Below are positions 50,704 to 59,249 of a DNA stretch of 64,000 nucleotides, piece by piece; position 1 is the stretch's first letter, and every line of letters begins with the position of its first letter. Both the position numbers and the translations under genes were made by a program. Below the pieces are notes generated by a model that was not told the origin of the DNA, did not search any database, and saw only the letters and a list, made by a program, of their open reading frames with translations. The stretch comes from an uncultured Paracoccaceae bacterium (GTDB lineage Bacteria; Pseudomonadota; Alphaproteobacteria; Rhodobacterales; Rhodobacteraceae): positions 1 to 64,000 of the forward strand of contig CALIZF010000011.1 in NCBI GenBank assembly GCA_938028765.1. Direction: 5' to 3'.

Positions 50704-53700
50704 ATGGCGGATGATCGGCCGATCCTGATGGGCGGCGCGCCCGAGGGCCTCGATGCGCGGCTGGTGCTGCGCGAGGCCGAGGGGCGCGCCGTGATCCACG
50801 TCGCCCGGGACGACAAGCGGGCCGAGGCGATGCGCGCGGCGCTGGCGTTCTGGGATCCGGGGCGGCTTGTCCTGACCTTCCCCGCCTGGGACTGCCTGCC
50901 CTTCGACCGCGTCTCGCCCAACCCGGCCATCGCGGCCGCGCGCATGGCGACGCTGGCGGCGCTGGCTCACGGCTTGCCGGTGCCGCCGGTCGTCGTCACC
51001 ACGGTGGCGGCCGCGACCCAGCGGGTGCCGGCGCGGGCAACGGTCGGTGCCGCCTCGGTGGTGGCGGGCGTGGGCGACCGGGTGAACCTCGATGCGCTGC
51101 GCGCTGCGCTGGTGCGCATGGGCTTTGCCCCCGCGCCCACCGTGACCGAACCCGGCGACTTTGCGGTGCGCGGGGGCATCGTCGATGTCTACCCGCCCGG
51201 TGATGGCGGGCCGGTGCGGCTCGACCTCTGGGGCGACACGCTGGACGCGATCCGCCGCTTCGACCCCGCAACCCAGAGGTCGGGCGCGCGGCTGGACCGG
51301 GTGGAGCTTGCGCCGGTCAGCGAGGTGATGCTGGACGAGGCCGCCATCGTCCGCTTCCGCCAGGCCTATCGGGCCGAGTTCGGCGGGGGCGGGGCCGACG
51401 ATCCGCTTTACGAGGCCGTCAGCGCGGGCCGCAAGCACGCCGGCATGGAACACTGGCTGGGCTTCTTCCACGACCGGCTGGAAACGCTGTTCGACTACCT
51501 GCCGGGCGCGACCGTGACCTGCGACGACCAGGTGCCAGCGGTGCGCGCGGCCCGGTGGGACCAGATCGCCGATCAGTACGACGCCCGGCGCGAGGCACTG
51601 GCGGCGCGCGGCCGGCCTGCCAGCGTCTACAAGCCGGCCCCGCCGAAGCTTCTGTATCTGGACGACGCCGGCTGGGCCGCTGCCGTCGCGGGCCGCCGGC
51701 AGGTGCAGTTCAGCCCGGTCCCGCAACCGCCGGGGCCCGGCGTGCTGGATGCGGGCGGGCGCCTCGGGCGCAATTTCGCGCCCGAGCGCCAGGACGAGAA
51801 GGCGAACCTCTTCAAGGCCCTGTCCGATCATCTTGCGGCGCGGCGCAAGGTCGGGCCGGTGATCCTTGCGCATTTCTCGGACGGCGCGATGGACCGCATG
51901 GGCGGCCTGCTGGCCGACCACGGCGTGACCGGCGCGACCGTGATCCGCGACGCGCGCGACATCCCCGCGGGCAAGGGCGCGCTGTGCCTTGCGGTCTGGC
52001 CGCTCGAGGCCGGGTTCGAGGCGCCCGGCCTGACCGTGATCGCCGAACAGGACGTGCTGGGCGACCGGATGGTGGGCCGCGCCCGCCGCAGGAAGCGTGC
52101 CGACGACGTCCTGACCGAGGCCACGGCGCTGACGCCGGGCGACCTCGTCGTGCATGTCGAACACGGGATCGGCCGGTTCCGGGGACTGGAAACCATCGTC
52201 GCCCTCGGCGCGCCGCACGACTGCCTTGCGCTCGACTACGCCGGCGGCGACCGGCTGTATCTGCCGGTCGAGAATATCGAGCTGCTCAGCCGCTACGGCC
52301 AGGAAGAGGGGCAGCTCGACCGCCTCGGCGGCGGGGCGTGGCAGGCGCGCAAGGCCCGCATGAAGGAGCGCATCCGCGAGATCGCGGATCGCCTCATCCG
52401 CATCGCCGCCGAACGGCAGCTGCGCGCCGCACCGGTGCTGACGCCGCCCGAAGGGATGTGGGATGCCTTCTGCGCCCGTTTTCCCTGGGTCGAGACGGAC
52501 GATCAGCTTGCGGCGATCGCCGCGGTGCTGGACGACCTCGGCAAAGGCGTCCCGATGGACCGGCTGGTGGTCGGCGATGTCGGCTTCGGCAAGACCGAGG
52601 TGGCCATGCGCGCGGCCTTCGTTGCCGCCATGTCCGGCCTGCAGGTGGCCGTGATCGCCCCCACGACGCTGCTCGCGCGCCAGCATTTCCGCAGCTTTTC
52701 CGAACGCTTCCGCGGCTTTCCTCCGGTCGTCCGGCCGTTGTCCCGGTTCGTCCCCGCGCGCGAGGCCGCGGCGGTGCGCGAGGGACTGGCGGACGGCAGC
52801 GTGGACATCGTCGTGGGCACCCATGCCCTTCTGGCCAAGGGCATCCGGTTCCGCAACCTCGGGCTTCTCGTGATCGACGAGGAACAGCATTTCGGTGTCG
52901 CGCACAAGGAACGGCTGAAGGAACTGCGATCCGACGTGCATGTGCTGACGCTGACGGCGACGCCAATCCCGCGGACGCTGCAACTGTCGCTGTCAGGCGT
53001 GCGGGACCTCTCGATCATCGCCACGCCGCCGGTCGATCGCCTCGCCATCCGCACATACGTTTCGGAATTCGATCCGGTCACGGTGCGCGAGGCGCTCCTG
53101 CGCGAGAAATACCGCGGCGGGCAGTCGTTCCTCGTCGTCCCGCGCATCGGCGATCTGCCCGAGATGGAGGAGTTCCTGCGCGACCAGGTCCCCGAGGTGA
53201 CGGCGATCGTCGCGCACGGACAGCTCGCGGCAAGCGACCTCGACCAGCGCATGAACGATTTCTACGACGGCAAGGCGGATGTCCTTCTGGCCACAACCAT
53301 CGTAGAATCGGGCCTCGACATTCCGACCGCCAACACGATGATCGTGCACCGCGCCGACATGTTCGGTCTGGCGCAGCTCTACCAGATCCGCGGGCGGGTG
53401 GGGCGGGCCAAGACCCGCGCCTACTGCTATCTGACCACGAAGCCGCGCAGCCCCCTGACGCCGCAGGCGGAACGGCGACTGAAACTGCTTGCCTCGCTCG
53501 ACACGCTCGGGGCCGGCTTCCAGCTCGCCAGCCACGACCTCGACCAGCGCGGGGCGGGCAACCTGCTGGGCGAAGAACAGTCGGGCCACATCCGAGAGGT
53601 GGGGTTCGAGCTTTACCAGCACATGCTCGAGGAGACGATCGCGCGGATCCGGTCGGGCGAGATCGAGGGGCTGGCCGCGACCGACACCGACTGGTCGCCG

Positions 53701-54333
53701 CAGCTGAATCTCGGCGTTCCGGTCCTGATCCCCGAATCCTATGTGCCGGATCTGGACGTGCGCCTGGGGCTTTACCGGCGATTGTCGAACCTGGGCGGGA
53801 AGGTGGAGCTGGAAGGCTTCGCCGCGGAACTGATCGACCGCTTCGGGCCCCTCCCGCGCGAGGTGAACACGCTTCTTCTGGTGGTGCGGATCAAGGCGAT
53901 GGCGAAGAAGGCCGGCATCGCGCGGCTGGACGCCGGGCCGAAAGGCGCCACCGTGCAGTTCCATGGCGACCGCTTCGCCAATCCCGCGGGGCTTGCGGCC
54001 TTCCTGCAGGGCGAAGGCGGGGCGGCCAGGGTGAAGGACAACCGCCTGGTCATCGCGCGCGACTGGACGACCGAGGCCGATCGGATCAGGGGCGCCTTCG
54101 CCATCGCGCGCGACCTGGCCGAATGGGCCGCCGGCAAGGTGCCGCCCGCCGCCCCGCCGGCGCCGCCCCCCGCGCCGCCGTCCAAGGCCGCCCCGGCGGT
54201 CAGGGCGCCCGTGAAACCCGCGCCCGTGAAACCCGCGCCCGTGAAACCCGCTCCCGTGAAGCCCACGCCCGTGATCGTCCGCGCACCGGGCCGCTTCACG
54301 CCCCCGCGCCGCCCCGGCGGCCCGCGGCGCTGA
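50704..54333 (+). CDS. mfd: Mfd, transcription-repair coupling factor
   Basis: A 1209-residue DNA translocase that removes stalled RNA polymerase and recruits UvrA. In order: UvrB-homology region (FPAWDCLPFDRVSPN, about 60-75), RNAP-interaction domain opening GDLVVHVEHGIGRFRG (about 480-495), helicase Walker A GDVGFGKTEVA (about 624-634), DEEQHFG, TATPIPRT, and domain 7 ending near residue 1145. The last 65 residues are an unusual Pro/Ala/Lys-rich tail containing four VKPAP-type repeats, absent from standard Mfd (about 1150 residues). ATG 50704 is preferred over GTG 50695 because AGGTGG lies just upstream. Confidence 0.96.
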   Translation: MADDRPILMGGAPEGLDARLVLREAEGRAVIHVARDDKRAEAMRAALAFWDPGRLVLTFPAWDCLPFDRVSPNPAIAAARMATLAALAHGLPVPPVVVTTVAAATQRVPARATVGAASVVAGVGDRVNLDALRAALVRMGFAPAPTVTEPGDFAVRGGIVDVYPPGDGGPVRLDLWGDTLDAIRRFDPATQRSGARLDRVELAPVSEVMLDEAAIVRFRQAYRAEFGGGGADDPLYEAVSAGRKHAGMEHWLGFFHDRLETLFDYLPGATVTCDDQVPAVRAARWDQIADQYDARREALAARGRPASVYKPAPPKLLYLDDAGWAAAVAGRRQVQFSPVPQPPGPGVLDAGGRLGRNFAPERQDEKANLFKALSDHLAARRKVGPVILAHFSDGAMDRMGGLLADHGVTGATVIRDARDIPAGKGALCLAVWPLEAGFEAPGLTVIAEQDVLGDRMVGRARRRKRADDVLTEATALTPGDLVVHVEHGIGRFRGLETIVALGAPHDCLALDYAGGDRLYLPVENIELLSRYGQEEGQLDRLGGGAWQARKARMKERIREIADRLIRIAAERQLRAAPVLTPPEGMWDAFCARFPWVETDDQLAAIAAVLDDLGKGVPMDRLVVGDVGFGKTEVAMRAAFVAAMSGLQVAVIAPTTLLARQHFRSFSERFRGFPPVVRPLSRFVPAREAAAVREGLADGSVDIVVGTHALLAKGIRFRNLGLLVIDEEQHFGVAHKERLKELRSDVHVLTLTATPIPRTLQLSLSGVRDLSIIATPPVDRLAIRTYVSEFDPVTVREALLREKYRGGQSFLVVPRIGDLPEMEEFLRDQVPEVTAIVAHGQLAASDLDQRMNDFYDGKADVLLATTIVESGLDIPTANTMIVHRADMFGLAQLYQIRGRVGRAKTRAYCYLTTKPRSPLTPQAERRLKLLASLDTLGAGFQLASHDLDQRGAGNLLGEEQSGHIREVGFELYQHMLEETIARIRSGEIEGLAATDTDWSPQLNLGVPVLIPESYVPDLDVRLGLYRRLSNLGGKVELEGFAAELIDRFGPLPREVNTLLLVVRIKAMAKKAGIARLDAGPKGATVQFHGDRFANPAGLAAFLQGEGGAARVKDNRLVIARDWTTEADRIRGAFAIARDLAEWAAGKVPPAAPPAPPPAPPSKAAPAVRAPVKPAPVKPAPVKPAPVKPTPVIVRAPGRFTPPRRPGGPRR
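54211..54270 (+). repeat. Four tandem 15-bp repeats in the mfd 3' end
   Basis: GTGAAACCCGCGCCC occurs at 54211-54225 and 54226-54240, then with one substitution at 54241-54255 and two at 54256-54270. Each unit encodes VKPAP (the last VKPTP). The units are nearly identical at DNA level, so the array expanded recently, by slippage or unequal exchange, and length may vary between strains. Confidence 0.85.
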
Positions 54334-54342
54334 CCGCGCCGC

Positions 54343-55539
54343 CTAGCCGGGCAGGCGCACCAGCAGAAGCCGCGCAGCGACGACGGCGGCAAGGACGCCT
54401 GCCGCCAGCGGCACCGGCGTGCCGTCGAAGGCAAGCCCGATCGGGGCGGCGACCAGGGCGCCCCCGACCGTCGCCAGAGACGAGACGACCGAGGCCGCCA
54501 TGCCCGCGACGTGTCCCATCGGCTCCATCGCCACGGCGTTGAGGTTGCCGAAGGTGAGGCCCGCGATGAAGAAAACGCTGGTGATCCAGAACAGGAATAC
54601 AGGAAAGGCAATGGTTTGCGGCATGATGTTCAGGGACGACGCGAACAGCATCGCGGTCGATACCGCCATCTGCGCCTCGAGCGTGCGGCGGATCATCGCC
54701 CGCATCCCGACGCGCACCACCAGCCGCGCATTCACGAGGCTGGCCATCCCCGAGGCAAGCGCGATCCCCGCGAACCACAAGGGAAAGCTGTCCGCCCGCC
54801 CGAACGTGACCGAGAACAAGGGCTGGATCGAGGACAGCGCGGCAAAGAGCGTGCCGAACAGCAGCGCCTGCGTCAGCGTCGCGACCTGCACCACCGGATG
54901 CATCAGAACCGTGCGCGCCGCGGCTGCCAGAGCGCGGGCCTTCAGCGGCGTGCGGGCGGTGGCCGGCAGGGTTTCCGGCTGGCGCAGCAGGAGCCAGAGG
55001 GCGGCGATGGCGGCAAAGCCGACGAAAGCCCAGAAGATGCCCCGCCATCCGGCCAGCGCGATGATGCCCTGGCCTGCCAGCGGCGCAACCGCAGGGACCA
55101 GCGTGAAGATCATCATGGCGAAGGACATGATGCGCGCCATCTGACGGCCGGCGTAGAGATCGCGCACGATGGCGACCGACACGATCCGCGGCCCGGCCGC
55201 GCCGAGGCCCTGGATCACCCGCGCGGCGAGCACCGCCTCGAGGCTGCCTGCCACGCTCGCCGCGAGGCTTGCCGCACAGTAGAGCACCGCGCCGCCCATG
55301 ATCACCGGCCGCCGGCCGAGCGCGTCCGACAGCGGCCCGGCGACGAAGGACCCGAGGCCGAGGCCGACCACGAAGCTGGTCACGATCAGCTGCGCGCGGT
55401 TGGGGCTGGCCGGCGTCAGCTCTGCCGCGATGTCGGGCAGGGCCGGCAGCATCGCGTCGATCGTGAAGGCGACGGTGGCGAACAGCACCGCCATCAGCGC
55501 GATGAACTCGCCTTGGGACAGGGGTCTTGTCGGCTGCAT
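54343..55539 (-). CDS. MFS drug exporter, Bcr/CflA family
   Basis: A 398-residue major-facilitator transporter with 12 predicted helices. The N-terminal half contains FTIDAMLPALPDIAAEL after helix 1 and GPLSDALGRRPVIMGG in loop 2-3, the Bcr/CflA signature. These proteins export bicyclomycin, chloramphenicol-like drugs or small metabolites by proton antiport. Transcribed towards mfd, ending 9 bp after its stop codon. Upstream of it lies the DsbA-like gene on the same strand after 96 bp. Confidence 0.88.
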   Translation of the reverse strand: MQPTRPLSQGEFIALMAVLFATVAFTIDAMLPALPDIAAELTPASPNRAQLIVTSFVVGLGLGSFVAGPLSDALGRRPVIMGGAVLYCAASLAASVAGSLEAVLAARVIQGLGAAGPRIVSVAIVRDLYAGRQMARIMSFAMMIFTLVPAVAPLAGQGIIALAGWRGIFWAFVGFAAIAALWLLLRQPETLPATARTPLKARALAAAARTVLMHPVVQVATLTQALLFGTLFAALSSIQPLFSVTFGRADSFPLWFAGIALASGMASLVNARLVVRVGMRAMIRRTLEAQMAVSTAMLFASSLNIMPQTIAFPVFLFWITSVFFIAGLTFGNLNAVAMEPMGHVAGMAASVVSSLATVGGALVAAPIGLAFDGTPVPLAAGVLAAVVAARLLLVRLPG

Positions 55540-55635
55540 CGGGGCCTCCTGCGCAGGGCGCTACCACGCGCGGCGGACAGGGGCCAGAGAGGGCGGGCGC
55601 AGACCTGCCCCGCCCGGCGGGAATGGTCGGGCCGG

Positions 55636-56286
55636 TCAGGCGCCCGGCCGGCGGGCGACCAGCCCTGCGACGTCGTCGATGACCCGAAGCCACAGGTCGG
55701 GCGGTTGCGCGCCCTCGACGACATAGCGCCGGTCGATCAGGAACGTCGGCACCGCCGAGACGCCCCTGGCGCGGGCATCGGCGTCTCGGGCGGCGATGTC
55801 GTCGCGGTCGGCGTCGGTGGCGAGGAGGCGCGCCACGACGGCCGGATCCATGCCTGCCTCACCGGCGATCGCCGCGAGCGTTGCGGGATCGCCGATGTCG
55901 CGCCCGTCGCGGAAATAGCCGCGCATCAGCGCCTCGACGACCAGGCTCTGCCGTCCCTCGATGGCCGCCCATTGGATCAGGCGGTGCGCGTCCAGCGTGT
56001 TCGGCTGCCGGTCGATCCGGTCGAGGTTGATCGTGACGCCGGCCTGTTCGGCCGCAGCCATCACGCGGGCATAGGCCCGCACCGCGCGATCCTTGCCGCC
56101 GAACTTCGCTTCCAGCCAGGCGCGCCGGTCCGCGCCCGCCCGCGGCAGGTCGGGGTTCAGCTGGAACGGGTGCCAGGCGATGCGGAACGGGTGATCGGGC
56201 CGCGCCTCGAGCGCGCGGTCGAGGTGCGCCTTGCCGATGAGGCACCAGGGGCAGACCGGATCGGCGAAGATGTCGAGGGCGACCAT
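55636..56286 (-). CDS. DsbA-family oxidoreductase (FrnE-like)
   Basis: A 216-residue thioredoxin-fold protein of the DsbA/FrnE group. The CxxC is CPWC at 12-15 directly after the first strand (VALDIFADPV), a helical insertion fills about 50-140, and the cis-proline motif VSAVPTFLID is near 177-186. There is no signal peptide, so it is cytoplasmic. FrnE-like proteins act as disulfide isomerases in stress or polyketide-associated reactions. It begins 3 bp after the end of the decayed lysE remnant. Confidence 0.88.
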   Translation of the reverse strand: MVALDIFADPVCPWCLIGKAHLDRALEARPDHPFRIAWHPFQLNPDLPRAGADRRAWLEAKFGGKDRAVRAYARVMAAAEQAGVTINLDRIDRQPNTLDAHRLIQWAAIEGRQSLVVEALMRGYFRDGRDIGDPATLAAIAGEAGMDPAVVARLLATDADRDDIAARDADARARGVSAVPTFLIDRRYVVEGAQPPDLWLRVIDDVAGLVARRPGA

Positions 56287-56289
56287 GGC

Positions 56290-56760
56290 TCAGTCCCGCG
56301 ATATGAGGGCGACCATCCCGCCGATGCCGACGAAGCAGCCGCCGGTGATCCGGTTGAGGGTCCGGGCGTGGCGCACCAGCGCGGGCCGCAGGCGCATGGC
56401 CGACCCCGCCGGCGCCAGCTCCGCCGCCGCCGCGACCGGCATGCCCGCCATTGCGGCGAGCCTCACCGGCAGCGGCGCGCCGGCCAGCACGAACTGCGGC
56501 AGGAAGGTCGCGAAGAAGAGGATCGTCTTGGGGTTCGACGCCATCGCCGCGAACCCCGCGGCGAAGGCGCGGGCGCGGCCGCGCGGGGCGACGACGGCGG
56601 CCGGCGCGGCAAGCCCCGGCGACCGCCACAGCGCTGTCGCAAGCCGGCAGGGGCCGGCAGCGCCGACCCGCTTCGCCGCCGCGGCCGGCGCCCCGGATGC
56701 CGCCGGCAGTGCAACCCGACCTTGCGTCAGGCTGACAGCAAAGGATCCGGGCCGGACCAG
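56290..56760 (-). pseudogene. Truncated LysE-family exporter remnant
   Basis: The frame ending at 56290 reads the C-terminal half of a LysE-type amino-acid exporter: WRSPGLA, FAAGFAAMASNPKTILFF, ATFLPQFVLAGAPLPVRLAA, and LNRITGGCFVGIGG. The N-terminal half, with the first two or three helices and the family TPGPN motif, is missing. Residues before WRSPGLA match only faintly and there is no plausible start. Its left border within about 56740-56780 runs into the end of the acyl-CoA synthetase gene. It is best read as a 5'-deleted pseudogene. The left limit is approximate. Confidence 0.75.
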
Positions 56761-56777
56761 ATGCCGCAAGGCGGGTG

Positions 56778-58304
56778 TCACGCGCCAGGCCTCCAGTCGC
56801 GCAGGGGGCGGCGCAGGAGCTTGCCGTTGGGGTTGCGGGGCAGGGCGGGCAGGCGGACGAACAGGCGCGGCTGCTTGTAGCGGGCAAGGTGGGCCGCGGC
56901 ATGGGCCGCCAGCGCCGCCGCGTCGGCCGGGGGGCCTTCGTGGAAAAGCGCGATCACCGTCGTGCCGGGACGGACCTCCACCTCGGCGGCCGCGCAGGGC
57001 CCGAGGCCGGGAAAGGCCGCCATCGCGCGCTCCACCTCCAGCGGCGACACGCGGTAGCCGCCCGCATTCATCATGTCGTCGTCGCGGCCGAGGTAACGGA
57101 TCGCACCATCCGCGTCCATCGCCACCGTGTCGCCGGTCAGGAACCAGTCGCCGCGGAACCGTTCTGCCGTCTCTTCGGGCTGGCCGAGATAGCCGAGGAA
57201 CAGGCCCGGATCGTTCCGATGAACGGCGAGCGTCCCCGGCACGCCCCGCGGCACCGGCGCGCCGTCCGGCCCCAGAACGGCGATGCGCCGGCCGGGCTGG
57301 GCATAGCCCGTGGTGCCCGGCGGGGCCGGCCGGTCGGGGCTGCCCGAGACGAAGGTGGAACATTCGGTCATGCCGAGCGCCTCGTGCACCAGCGTCCCGG
57401 TGGCTTCGGTCCACAGGTCGCGCACGGCGTCGGGCAGCTTCTCGCCCGCCGACAGGCCATGCCGCAGGCGCGGCAGGGGCGGCAACGGGTTGCGCAGCAT
57501 CTGCCGGTAGACGCCGGGGGCGGCAGCGAAGATCGTGGCGTCGTACCGCTTCAGCAAGAGCGGCAGCTGGTCCGGCGTGGTGCCGCCCGCCGGGATGATC
57601 GCGGTGGCCCCGACGCTCCAGGGATCCAGCAGGCCGGTGCCGAGCGTGTAGGTCCAGTTGAACGCGCCGGCGTGCATCAGCCGGTCGGCCGGCGTCAGCC
57701 CGTACCAGCCCCTGTGCATCATCCCCCGCGCCCAGAGCGCCCGGTGCGCATGGGCGACGGCCCGCGGCCGGCCCGAGGTGCCCGAGGTATAGACGAGGTA
57801 GGCAAGACGGTCGGGATCGCCCATGTCCCAGGGCGCGGGCGCGTGCTCGCGCGCCGCCAGAAGCTCGGCCGGCCCCAGCACGGCGCAGCCGGGCACCGCG
57901 GGCAGCGCCACACCCGGCGCCGCGGCGATGGCGCGGGGCGCGATCTCGGCCGCGATGCGGTCGATCTCGCCCTGCGTCAGCTGGGCCGAGGTCGGCACCG
58001 GCACAAGGCCCGCGGCGATCGCGCCGAGAAACACGATCGGGAAATCGACGGTGTTGGCCAGCCGGATCAGCACCCGGTCGCCGGGGTCGAGGCCCAGGCC
58101 CCGAAGCGCCGCCCCGGTGCCGCGCACCGCGGCGGCGAGGCGGCCGAAGCTCCAGCGCTCTGCGCCGTGCGCGGCGGCCACGACAAGGGCGATCCGGTCG
58201 GGCGCTGCCCCGGCGGGGGCCAGCGCGTGGGCCGCAAGGTTGAAGGGCGCGGGGCACGGGGGCCAGGGCGCGCCGCCCTCGGCGGACGGGTGGGGGTGGG
58301 GCAT
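56778..58304 (-). CDS. Acyl-CoA synthetase (benzoate-CoA-ligase-like ANL enzyme)
   Basis: A 508-residue AMP-forming ligase. Core motifs are YLVYTSGTSGRPRAVAHAHRA near residue 170-190, LGMTECSTFVSG near 320, and GDWFLTGDTVAMD, GRDDDMMNAGGYRVSP and the C-terminal lysine region NPNGKLLRRPL. The Lys expected after the TSGTSG-x-P motif is Arg. Motif 8 with NAGGYRVSP resembles benzoate/aryl-CoA ligases more than fatty-acid ligases. The start at 58304 is chosen by position relative to family N-termini. The adjacent XRE-cupin pseudogene probably regulated it once, since such regulators commonly sit divergent to ligase genes. Confidence 0.85.
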   Translation of the reverse strand: MPHPHPSAEGGAPWPPCPAPFNLAAHALAPAGAAPDRIALVVAAAHGAERWSFGRLAAAVRGTGAALRGLGLDPGDRVLIRLANTVDFPIVFLGAIAAGLVPVPTSAQLTQGEIDRIAAEIAPRAIAAAPGVALPAVPGCAVLGPAELLAAREHAPAPWDMGDPDRLAYLVYTSGTSGRPRAVAHAHRALWARGMMHRGWYGLTPADRLMHAGAFNWTYTLGTGLLDPWSVGATAIIPAGGTTPDQLPLLLKRYDATIFAAAPGVYRQMLRNPLPPLPRLRHGLSAGEKLPDAVRDLWTEATGTLVHEALGMTECSTFVSGSPDRPAPPGTTGYAQPGRRIAVLGPDGAPVPRGVPGTLAVHRNDPGLFLGYLGQPEETAERFRGDWFLTGDTVAMDADGAIRYLGRDDDMMNAGGYRVSPLEVERAMAAFPGLGPCAAAEVEVRPGTTVIALFHEGPPADAAALAAHAAAHLARYKQPRLFVRLPALPRNPNGKLLRRPLRDWRPGA

Positions 58305-58441
58305 GGTGGCGGCCTTCACCGGTCGGGCTGCGCGAGCCCTAAGCCCCCCGGCTTCCCGGCGCAAGCGGCCCGCGCCGCGCCGGCACCGCAGTCGGCGGCC
58401 CGCCCGTTGCGCGCCGCGCCGGCCAGCCTATGCTGCGCGGC

Positions 58442-59092
58442 ATGACCGCCGAGACCGACCCTCGCGTTCTCATCCGCATCGCCCGCGACTCCGGCGCGGC
58501 CGAGGTGCCGGCGGTGCTGGACCTCGGGCAGCGGGTGCGCGACCTGCGCCGGGCCCGCGGGCTGACGCTGGAGGAGGCGGCGGGGCAGGGGGGGCTGGCG
58601 CGGTCCACCCTGTCCAAGATCGAGAACGGGCAGACGTCGCCCACCTAAGAGGTTCTGCGCAAGCTGGCCCAGGGCCTTGCGGTGCCGGTGCCGCAGCTCT
58701 TCACGCCGCCCACCCGGTCCGAGGTGACCGGCCGCATGGTGGTGACGCGCGTCGGCGGGGCGCTGGCCCATGCCACGGCGACCTACGAACACGCCTTGAC
58801 GGCCGGGGCGCTGACGCGCAAGCGGATGCTGCCCTATCGGGCGATCGTGCGAGCGCGCAGCATGGCCCGTATTCGACGGCTGGGTGCGTCACGACGGCGA
58901 GGAATTCCTCTACGTCGGTCGGGCACGGTGCGGCTTCACACCGTATTCTACGAACCCGTCGATCTGGGGCCCGGCGACAGCGCCTATTACGACGCGACGA
59001 TGGGGCACAACGTGGTGTCGCTGTCGCCGGAGGACGGGGTAATCCTCTGGTTGACCTCGCTCGGCCAGGCGGCAGAGATCACGCGCTGCCCC
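58442..59092 (+). pseudogene. XRE-cupin regulator disrupted by a stop and two frameshifts
   Basis: ATG 58442 opens a helix-turn-helix domain (LGQRVRDLRRARGLTLEEAA, LARSTLSKIENGQTSPT) that stops at TAA 58646-58648. The same frame goes on with EVLRKLAQGLAVPVPQLF, the normal continuation. The cupin part then shifts frame near 58871 to read FDGWVRHDGEEFLYV and returns near 58917 to SGTVRLHTVFYEPVDL and DSAYYDATMGHNVV. So there are one nonsense and two compensating indels. The intact protein would have been about 215 residues. The right limit is approximate. It is divergent to the acyl-CoA synthetase gene. Confidence 0.85.
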
Positions 59093-59249
59093 GGGCCTCG
59101 TGCCAACGGGCGGAACCGGTCACCGCAAGACCGGCCCGACCCGGAGGGTCGGCAGCCCGGCGGCCGGCAGGATGCCGCATCCCGCCGCCCCGCGCCGCGG
59201 TGCCCGGCGCCGAACGCGCGGACAGGTCCGGTCGCCGCGGCGGCGGCGG

